This document shows positions 29,240-34,162 of a stretch of 34,162 nt of DNA, in pieces. The stretch spans positions 1-34,162 of the forward strand of contig CAAGHB010000040.1 in the NCBI GenBank assembly GCA_900769535.1, read 5' to 3'. The notes under the pieces were generated by a model that did no database searches, was not told where the DNA came from, and worked only from the letters and a program-made list of their open reading frames with translations. The DNA is from Clostridia bacterium. Its GTDB lineage: Bacteria > Bacillota > Clostridia > Oscillospirales > Acutalibacteraceae. Within the stretch, counting starts at the first letter, position 1, and each line of letters opens with the position of its first letter. The translations under genes were made by a program, and so were the position numbers.

Positions 29240-30160
29240 ATGGAATATATTTATGATATGATTATCATCGGTGGAGGCCCTGCGGGTTACACTGCCGCCT
29301 TATATGCCGCACGTGCAGGGCTTGATATTCTTTTAATCGAAAGAATGTCTGCCGGAGGTCAAATGGCGCTGACAGGAGACATCGACAACTACCCCGGCTT
29401 TGATGAGGGAGTTGACGGTTTTACTCTTGGCATGAAAATGCAGCAGGGCGCAGAACGATTTGGCGCAAAGACAAGATATGCGGAGGTAACCGGCGTTGAC
29501 CTTTCAGAAAAAATAAAGAGAATAAAGACCTCGACCGACGAGCTTTTGGCGAGAACTGTGGTTATCGCAACGGGAGCCTATCCGCGCGAACTTGGCATAA
29601 GTGATGAGCAACGGTTGATTGGTAAAGGAGTGCATTATTGCGCCCATTGTGACGGCCGATTTTATAAGGATAAAACGGTTGTGGTCGTCGGAGGAGGAAA
29701 CTCTGCCGCAGCCGATGCGCTATATCTTTCACGCCTTGCCAAAAAGGTGTATCTGGTTCACCGCCGGGACGTATTAAGAGCGACAAAAATTTATCACGAG
29801 CCGCTGTTTATAGCAGAAAACGTAGAGTTTGTGTGGAATAGCGTTGTTGATGAATTCGTAACCGACGAAAGAGTGGTCGGCATAAAGATAAAAGATACCG
29901 TCAGCGGCAATATAAGCCAAATTTGCTGCAACGGCGTCTTTGTTAGTATAGGACGAAAACCTGCAACCGAATTTTTAAACGGCGAAGTCGAAATTGATAA
30001 AAACGGGTATATCGTTGCCGACGAATCGACAAAAACGAACGTTGACGGAGTGTATGCCGTCGGCGACGTTCGAACAAAGACGCTTCGTCAGGTGGTTACC
30101 GCAGTGGCCGACGGTGCCGTTGCCGTCCACTATGCCGAGGAATATCTCGTGTCAAGTTAA
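29240..30160 (+). CDS. trxB: Thioredoxin reductase-like FAD/NAD(P) oxidoreductase with a CAHC active site
   Basis: A 306-residue flavoprotein with the TrxB layout. The FAD motif GGGPAGYTAA begins at 11, GGQM...NYPGF follows, the redox pair is Cys134 and Cys137 in HYCAHCDG, and the pyridine-nucleotide motif is GGGNSAAADA (151-160). The HRRD arginines that favour NADPH and the C-terminal FAD motif YAVGDVR are present. Classical TrxB has CATC or CAVC; His between the cysteines is unusual and may shift the redox potential or partner. ATG 29240 has better spacing from AGGAG than the ATG at 29237. The 148 bp between trxA and this gene show no clear promoter or terminator, so they may be co-transcribed. 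A terminator follows. Confidence 0.9.
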   Translation: MEYIYDMIIIGGGPAGYTAALYAARAGLDILLIERMSAGGQMALTGDIDNYPGFDEGVDGFTLGMKMQQGAERFGAKTRYAEVTGVDLSEKIKRIKTSTDELLARTVVIATGAYPRELGISDEQRLIGKGVHYCAHCDGRFYKDKTVVVVGGGNSAAADALYLSRLAKKVYLVHRRDVLRATKIYHEPLFIAENVEFVWNSVVDEFVTDERVVGIKIKDTVSGNISQICCNGVFVSIGRKPATEFLNGEVEIDKNGYIVADESTKTNVDGVYAVGDVRTKTLRQVVTAVADGAVAVHYAEEYLVSS

Positions 30161-30170
30161 TTTGATAAAG

Positions 30171-30215
30171 AAAGCCCTTGCAAACGGTGTGTTTCGCCGA
30201 ATGTAAGGGCTTTTT
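30171..30215 (+). terminator. Terminator after trxB
   Basis: AAAGCCCTTGCA (30171-30182) pairs with TGTAAGGGCTTT (30202-30213), with one wobble, followed by T. Confidence 0.85.
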
Positions 30216-30227
30216 GTGATTGTATGA

Positions 30228-30256
30228 TTGAGAAAATAAAGGTAGGGTGTTATAAT
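30228..30256 (+). promoter_or_regulatory. Sigma-A promoter of the ICMT-like gene
   Basis: TTGAGA (30228-30233), a 17-bp spacer and TATAAT (30251-30256), with an extended -10 TG at 30248-30249, 29 bp before the ATG. Confidence 0.75.
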
Positions 30257-30285
30257 GGATATATACGTTTTTGGAGTTGAAGTCG

Positions 30286-30951
30286 ATGAAACTGATATTT
30301 AATGCGCTTATAAAATTTATAATGGGCTTAATTCTTGTGTGTTTGCTGCTGTTTCTACCCGCAGGGACTGTCAATTATTCGGGTGCGTGGCTTTTCATTA
30401 TGCTTTTGTTTATTCCAATGCTTTTGGTTGGTATAGTAATTCTTTTAAAGGCGCCCGATTTGCTGCGAAAACGGCTTGACGGCAAGGAAAAGCAAATTGA
30501 GCAGAAGGGGATAGTTGCCTTTTCGGCGTTAATTTTTATTGCTGGCTTCGTTGTATCGGGGCTTGATTTCCGTTTTGGCTGGTCAACGGTGCCTTTGGCG
30601 GTTGTCATAACAGCGTCGGTTTTGTTCCTTTTATCATACGGAATTTATGCCGAGGTAATGCGCGAAAATGCCTATCTTTCGCGAACCATAAAGGTGCAGG
30701 AGGGACAAAAGGTTGTTGATACGGGACTGTACGGAATTGTGCGTCACCCGATGTATATGGCAACTGTTTTACTTTTTTTAATGATACCACTTGTTCTCGG
30801 CTCGTGGTATGGGTTTATAGTGTTTTTTGCATACCCGTTTATTATAGCCCTTCGAATAAGGGGAGAAGAACGGCTTTTAATCGAGCAGCTTGACGGCTAC
30901 CCGGAATATATGGAGAGAGTGAAATATCGACTGATTCCTTTTATATGGTAG
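30286..30951 (+). CDS. Isoprenylcysteine carboxyl methyltransferase-like membrane protein
   Basis: A 221-residue membrane protein with about five helices. The C-terminal block DTGLYGIVRHPMYMATVLLF followed by GEERLLIEQLDGYPEYMERVKYRLIPF is the ICMT/PEMT family core, where R-H-P-M-Y and the E-x2-L...Y-x2-Y segment bind S-adenosylmethionine. Bacterial members methylate unknown lipids or small molecules; true prenylcysteine methylation is not expected. GGAG at 30273 selects ATG 30286 over an upstream in-frame TTG. There is no clear terminator after it. Confidence 0.85.
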   Translation: MKLIFNALIKFIMGLILVCLLLFLPAGTVNYSGAWLFIMLLFIPMLLVGIVILLKAPDLLRKRLDGKEKQIEQKGIVAFSALIFIAGFVVSGLDFRFGWSTVPLAVVITASVLFLLSYGIYAEVMRENAYLSRTIKVQEGQKVVDTGLYGIVRHPMYMATVLLFLMIPLVLGSWYGFIVFFAYPFIIALRIRGEERLLIEQLDGYPEYMERVKYRLIPFIW

Positions 30952-31081
30952 TAAAAAAGTTATATATTACTAAAAGCAACCCCGTTTTTTTAATTTTCTC
31001 ATTGTTTTTACAAGTAGTACTATTTATGGGACACCCAATTACGTATAATACAATCATAGTAATAAATAAGGGGTGCTTAAT

Positions 31082-31144
31082 ATGTTTACGTTTTTTGGTT
31101 TACTGTTTTTATTATACGCCGCTCTTGGTTTTCTTGGTATGTGA
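31082..31144 (+). CDS. Candidate 20-residue membrane peptide
   Basis: ATG to TGA encodes a 20-residue strongly hydrophobic peptide (MFTFFGLLFLLYAALG then FLGM), long enough for one short membrane helix. An AAGGGGTG site lies at ideal spacing, and a TATAAT (31044-31049) is 32 bp upstream without a clear -35. The gene for an acidic EF-hand-like protein begins 20 bp downstream. It may be a real small membrane protein or a leader peptide. Function unknown. Confidence 0.45.
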   Translation: MFTFFGLLFLLYAALGFLGM

Positions 31145-31164
31145 AAAAACGAGGGAGAATTATT

Positions 31165-31389
31165 ATGGGAATATTCGGTGATTTATTTGATCTCAATAGC
31201 GACGGCAAATTGGATTCTTTTGAAAAGGCGGCGGAATTCGGAATGTTTATGGATATGGTCGGATCCTGCGAGCAAAATGAGCTTGAATCGGCGGGAGTTT
31301 ACACTGATGAGCTTGCGCTAATGGACGATGACGAACGTGCCGAAGCATTAGAGGACGCAGGCCTAGACCCCGATGACTTCGATTTTTGA
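31165..31389 (+). CDS. Small acidic protein with an EF-hand-like loop
   Basis: The protein has 74 residues. Residues 6-20 read DLFDLNSDGKLDSFE, a good match to a calcium-binding EF-hand loop (D-x-N-x-D-G-x-L-D-x-x-E). A hydrophobic helix with Met/Phe follows, then a very acidic C-terminus (ALMDDDERAEALEDAGLDPDD). Similar small proteins are seen in Firmicutes, but no function is known to me. GAGGGAGA precedes the ATG, which excludes the in-frame codons further upstream. It could be co-transcribed with the 20-residue peptide before it and the nuclease-like gene 48 bp after it. Confidence 0.75.
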   Translation: MGIFGDLFDLNSDGKLDSFEKAAEFGMFMDMVGSCEQNELESAGVYTDELALMDDDERAEALEDAGLDPDDFDF

Positions 31390-31437
31390 GAGAGGGAAAG
31401 TAAAAAAATAATAAAGATTATTATAAGGAGTATAAAT

Positions 31438-32388
31438 ATGGTAAAGTGTAAATTTAGCGATGTTTCTGAAAGAGATATGGATTTACTGTTTTTAGAAGAA
31501 ATGGCAAGTTCGCAGGAGTTTTTAAACATATTTCTTTATAAAATTAATTTAATAGGTGCTATTGTCTGTTCTGTTGAGCAATCAAAGGTGGATACTGAAT
31601 TTGGTGAATCCGATATGACAGTTATAGTCGAAAAAGATAGGATAAAATACGGTCTTTTGATTGAGGATAAGATAGATGCAATGGCTATGGATAATCAATC
31701 AGGAAGGTATGTATCACGCGGCGAGTTAGGAAAGAAGAATGGGGATTATACGGATTTTTTTGTTTTTATAGTCGCGCCCGAAAAATATCTCAAAGAAAAT
31801 GATGAAGCTCAAAAATATCCAAACAAGATTACTTATGAGGAGTGCTTAGAGTATTTTCATTTAAGTACGGATAATAGATCTGCTTTTAAAGCACAACAAA
31901 TTGAACAAGCAATTTATAAACAAAGACATGGATATCAGGTTGTTGTAAATGAAAAAGTTACTGATTTTTGGAACAAGTATATTACATATCAGGAGCAAAA
32001 TTATCCGGAATTATGGCTTGTGAGCAAACGCGGACCTAAGGGTGTTAATGCGAGATGGCCATATTATAATACTGTGTTAGATGATATGGTTATTTATCAC
32101 AAGTCGGAAAAGGGTTATGTTGATATGACTATTTTAGATGCTGCAGATAAAATTGTATCGTTAGAGACGGAATTGAAAACTATATTAGGAGATTTTTCTG
32201 CCAGAGGTGTTTCTTTAGTTAAAACAGGAAAATCTGCAGCATTAAGAATAAAAATACCGGAATTAGATTTTATCAATTCTTTTGAGTGTTATAAAAATGA
32301 AATTCCATGCTGTTTTGATGCTATTAAGCAATTAAGTGAAATAGCAAAAGAAATAGATAGTTTTAGAAGATATAACGGGATTATTTAA
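31438..32388 (+). CDS. PD-(D/E)XK nuclease superfamily protein
   Basis: The protein has 316 residues. The N-terminal half carries a nuclease core: SKVDTEFGESDMTVIV with Asp59, then YGLLIEDKIDA with Glu76 and Lys78, the D...E-x-K signature, followed by RYVSRG and YTDFFVFIVAP as the last core strand and helix. The C-terminal half (about 170-316) is unrecognised and contains NARWPYY and a lysine-rich beta region. Stand-alone members of this class occur in defence islands and beside mobile DNA; the actual substrate is unknown. AAGGAG sets the start. It is clearly more AT-rich than the housekeeping genes around it (many TTA, ATA and AAA codons), which hints at transfer. It ends 98 bases before tRNA-Pro. 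Confidence 0.8.
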   Translation: MVKCKFSDVSERDMDLLFLEEMASSQEFLNIFLYKINLIGAIVCSVEQSKVDTEFGESDMTVIVEKDRIKYGLLIEDKIDAMAMDNQSGRYVSRGELGKKNGDYTDFFVFIVAPEKYLKENDEAQKYPNKITYEECLEYFHLSTDNRSAFKAQQIEQAIYKQRHGYQVVVNEKVTDFWNKYITYQEQNYPELWLVSKRGPKGVNARWPYYNTVLDDMVIYHKSEKGYVDMTILDAADKIVSLETELKTILGDFSARGVSLVKTGKSAALRIKIPELDFINSFECYKNEIPCCFDAIKQLSEIAKEIDSFRRYNGII

Positions 32389-32437
32389 GGTAGTATTTAC
32401 TTCATTTTTTATAAATATTTACAATTTCACTCCTAAA

Positions 32438-32489
32438 CCATATCAAAGAGCCGCGATACGAATTTATGTACCGCGGCTCTTTGATATGG
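32438..32489. other. 18-bp perfect hairpin that includes the tRNA-Pro CCA end
   Basis: CCATATCAAAGAGCCGCG (32438-32455) is the exact reverse complement of 32472-32489. The right arm contains the three bases encoding the 3' CCA of tRNA-Pro. It probably acts as terminator or 3' processing structure for the tRNA transcript and may also stop the convergent nuclease gene, although the T-tract is poor on both strands. Confidence 0.75.
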
Positions 32490-32562
32490 TCGAGGTGACA
32501 GGTCTCGAACCTGCGGCCTGATGGTCCCAAACCACCCGCGCTACCAACTGCGCCACACCTCG
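32487..32562 (-). tRNA. tRNA-Pro (anticodon TGG)
   Basis: Seven-base acceptor arms CGAGGTG / CACCTCG, a D-arm with AGTTGGTA, anticodon loop TTTGGGA giving TGG, T-loop TTCGAGA, discriminator A and an encoded CCA. Full cloverleaf with no intron. It is transcribed from a consensus promoter at 32619-32591. Confidence 0.97.
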
Positions 32563-32590
32563 AAATACTATGCTTTTACACAGCCATATA

Positions 32591-32619
32591 ATTATAATAC
32601 CGCACCGGGCATTTGTCAA
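32591..32619 (-). promoter_or_regulatory. Consensus promoter of tRNA-Pro
   Basis: On the minus strand TTGACA (32619-32614), a 17-bp spacer and TATAAT (32596-32591), 28 bp before the mature 5' end. Confidence 0.9.
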
Positions 32620-32660
32620 TTGCAAAATGCAATAACAGGAGTGTAAATGTCAAATAGACC

Positions 32661-32689
32661 TTGACAATCCAATGCGACGAATATATAAT
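32661..32689 (+). promoter_or_regulatory. Consensus promoter of tRNA-Leu
   Basis: TTGACA (32661-32666), a 17-bp spacer and TATAAT (32684-32689), 26 bp before tRNA-Leu. It is divergent from the tRNA-Pro promoter, with 41 bp between the two -35 boxes. Confidence 0.9.
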
Positions 32690-32715
32690 TAACCTTGCTG
32701 ATAAAAACTTAATAT

Positions 32716-32802
32716 GCGGATATGGCGGAACTGGCAGACGCGCTAGATTCAGGTTCTAGTCGGGGCAACTCGGTGCAGGTTCGATTCCTGTTATCCGCAC
32801 CA
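32716..32802 (+). tRNA. tRNA-Leu (anticodon CAG)
   Basis: Acceptor arms GCGGATA / TATCCGC, anticodon stem CTAGA / TCTAG with loop TTCAGGT (CAG), a long class II variable arm (CGGGGCAACTCGG), T-loop TTCGATT, discriminator A and an encoded CCA. Confidence 0.97.
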
Positions 32803-32805
32803 AAT

Positions 32806-32838
32806 AAAAAAGTCGCTTTTTAAAAAGCGACTTTTTTT
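32806..32838. terminator. Bidirectional terminator between tRNA-Leu and the rhodanese gene
   Basis: AAAGTCGCTTTTT pairs with AAAAAGCGACTTT, with A and T runs on either side. Confidence 0.88.
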
Positions 32839-32840
32839 AT

Positions 32841-33248
32841 TTACTTCACAATATCATACGGCCAGTCGATTATACCGCCGAATTCCTTTACGTTGGTGTA
32901 GCCGAGCCCTACGAGTGCCTCAGAAGCAATTTTACTGCGCCGACCACTGCGGCAATACACTAAAATAAGTTGGTCTTTATCGGGTAAAAGCGACTCTGCC
33001 TTTGCCTCAATTTCGTATTCGGGAATCATAATTGCGCCCTCAATATGCCCCTCGTCAAATTCCTCTTGCGTCCTCGCATCGACTATTGCATAATCGGTTT
33101 CGCTGTCCATGAGCGCCTTTGCCTCGTCTGCCGAAATTTGTTCGTACGAGTTGCCGTTGTTTGAGACTGCTTTATGCGAATTACATCCGCCTATTCCAAA
33201 CAGGCACAGCGTGATAAAAAGCATTGCAATTATCACCTTTATATTCAT
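32841..33248 (-). CDS. Rhodanese-domain lipoprotein
   Basis: A 135-residue lipoprotein: a signal peptide (MNIKVIIAMLFITLCLF) ending in lipobox GIGGC, a short Asn/Ser linker, then a single rhodanese domain (about 35-135). The active-site loop is CRSGRR (VYCRSGRRS), and the family's VDARTQEEFDEGHIEGAIMIP and GLGYTNVKEFGGIIDWP segments are present. Such extracytoplasmic rhodaneses may transfer sulfur or respond to thiols; the acceptor is unknown. AAAGGTGAT places the start at 33248, although an open frame extends 48 bases further upstream to the end of the xth gene. Confidence 0.9.
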   Translation of the reverse strand: MNIKVIIAMLFITLCLFGIGGCNSHKAVSNNGNSYEQISADEAKALMDSETDYAIVDARTQEEFDEGHIEGAIMIPEYEIEAKAESLLPDKDQLILVYCRSGRRSKIASEALVGLGYTNVKEFGGIIDWPYDIVK

Positions 33249-33296
33249 AAAATCACCTTTTTCATAACATAACTTGCCCATAAATTTTCGGCACAA

Positions 33297-34049
33297 TTAA
33301 AGCTCGACTTCGAGTCCTACGGGACAATGGTCACTGCCCATAATATCGGTAAAAATGCGGCTGTTCTTTACCTTATCCATGATTCGCTCTGACACAACGA
33401 AATAGTCGATTCGCCAACCTACGTTTTTTTCACGTGCGTGGTACATATAACTCCACCAGGAATATTCCACCTTTTCGGGATAGAGCGTGCGAAAGGTGTC
33501 GCAAAAGCCGCTTTGGAGCAGCTCGGTGAATTTGCCCCTCTCCTCGTCCGAAAAACCGGCGCTGAAATGGTTTGTTTTTGGGTTTTTGAGGTCGATTTCC
33601 TCGTGGGCAACGTTGAGGTCACCGCAGTAGATAACCGGCTTTTTCTCGTCAAGTGACTTAATGTAATCCCTCAGCGCATCCTCCCATTTCATTCGGTAAT
33701 CGAGTCGGGCAAGCTCCCGTTGAGCGTTCGGCGTATAGACGCACAGAAGGTAAAAATCATCGTATTCGAGGGTGATTGCGCGACCTTCATGGTCGTGTTC
33801 GTCGATGCCGAGCCCGTATTTGACCGAAATGGGCTCCTTCTTTGCAAAAATAGCCGTACCCGAATATCCCTTTTTCTCGGCGCTGTACCAATATTGGTGG
33901 TAGCCCTTCGCTTTAAAGGTTGCCTGCTCGGGTTGCATTTTTGTCTCCTGAATGCAGAAAAAGTCGGCATCAGTATCCTTAAAGAATTGCTCAAATCCCT
34001 TGTTTAAGCAGGCGCGAAATCCGTTGACGTTCCATGATATGAGTTTCAT
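33297..34049 (-). CDS. xth: Exodeoxyribonuclease III (AP endonuclease)
   Basis: A 250-residue EEP-superfamily nuclease for base-excision repair that cuts at abasic sites and degrades 3' ends. Metal and catalytic residues are seen in WNVNGFRA (Asn7), IQETK (Glu34), VYTPNAQ (Tyr and Asn), YCGDLNVAHEEIDL (Asp and Asn) and the terminal GSDHCPVGLEV (Asp-His pair). The length and the ExoA-type WSYMYHAREKNVGWRIDYF block are normal. Its ATG overlaps the stop of the upstream gene (ATGA), so the two are coupled. The rhodanese gene starts 48 bp downstream. Confidence 0.96.
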   Translation of the reverse strand: MKLISWNVNGFRACLNKGFEQFFKDTDADFFCIQETKMQPEQATFKAKGYHQYWYSAEKKGYSGTAIFAKKEPISVKYGLGIDEHDHEGRAITLEYDDFYLLCVYTPNAQRELARLDYRMKWEDALRDYIKSLDEKKPVIYCGDLNVAHEEIDLKNPKTNHFSAGFSDEERGKFTELLQSGFCDTFRTLYPEKVEYSWWSYMYHAREKNVGWRIDYFVVSERIMDKVKNSRIFTDIMGSDHCPVGLEVEL

Positions 34050-34162
34050 AATTCCTGTCCTTTCACCATTCGTTCAATGAGAAATTTTCCGTTCTGTTTC
34101 AGCCATTTTCGCCGCTCTTTATAGTCGGGGAGAACGCTCTCGATCTCGTTCCAAAAGCGGCG
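34046..34162 (-). CDS. 3' end of an unidentified gene, cut by the window edge
   Basis: The last 38 codons of an open frame on the minus strand, ending with a TGA that overlaps the xth start by four bases. Visible residues include FWNEIESVLPDYKERRKWLK and NGKFLIERMV, a basic helical tail. The product cannot be named from this fragment. The overlap indicates an operon with xth. Confidence 0.65.
   Translation of the reverse strand, partial: RRFWNEIESVLPDYKERRKWLKQNGKFLIERMVKGQEL

Noticed and set aside
30945..31181. 78-codon frame after the ICMT-like gene
   Set aside because: It has no ribosome site and overlaps the start of the EF-hand-like gene; the composition is intergenic, and the 31082 peptide is the better candidate.

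Overview
The window looks like chromosomal DNA of a low-to-moderate GC Gram-positive anaerobe of class Clostridia, probably an Oscillospiraceae/Ruminococcaceae-like lineage. The basis is the gene set: a SCIFF peptide with its radical-SAM maturase, a T-box leader, a split B12-dependent MetH, YajC beside a TIGR04086 membrane protein, and a LytTR/DUF3021 pair. Sigma-A promoters with 17-bp spacers and strong AGGAGG ribosome binding sites are common. This placement is inferred from gene content; no rRNA gene is present.

Layout. 1-1900 is an AT-rich accessory stretch. It holds a barstar-domain protein framed by two copies of a terminator-plus-promoter repeat, a MITE-like palindromic element and a small lipoprotein. 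1911-4848 carries a ZIP metal transporter, a Cu/Zn-type superoxide dismutase and an FAD/Rieske oxidoreductase. 4964-8264 carries a Gfo/Idh/MocA dehydrogenase, yajC, two membrane proteins and nadE. 8279-10964 is a methionine T-box operon, metY-metA. 11055-13858 carries a CwlD-type amidase, radA and a histidine phosphatase. 13911-18829 has a repeat-containing surface protein, a MarR regulator with two operator palindromes, DegV, an ABC ATPase next to a wrecked permease, and DUF3021/LytTR. 19005-23536 carries a nitroreductase, then metF, a MetH activation protein and metH. 23648-26610 is scfA (a 50-aa peptide), scfB and a PLP decarboxylase. 26658-28603 carries rsmE, an unrecognised protein and a TM2 protein. 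28780-30951 carries thioredoxin, a thioredoxin reductase and an isoprenylcysteine methyltransferase-like protein. 31082-32388 carries two tiny genes and a PD-(D/E)XK nuclease-like protein. The end holds divergent tRNA-Pro and tRNA-Leu, a rhodanese lipoprotein, exonuclease III and the 3' end of a further gene.

How the genes work together. MetA (with Glu111, the acetyl-CoA signature) and MetY give homocysteine by direct sulfhydrylation. MetF, MetH and the separate activation protein, encoded about 10 kb away, convert it to methionine. The T-box specifier AUG ties metY-metA to uncharged tRNA-Met. Thioredoxin and its reductase form a redox pair. ScfA and ScfB form a ranthipeptide (thioether-peptide) system. 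No phage, transposase gene or CRISPR array was seen. The items most worth a second look are the barstar cassette repeats, the seven-cysteine SCIFF peptide, the decayed ABC permease, the two-operator MarR promoter, the 324-aa/TM2 pair and the hairpin that begins inside the tRNA-Pro CCA end.
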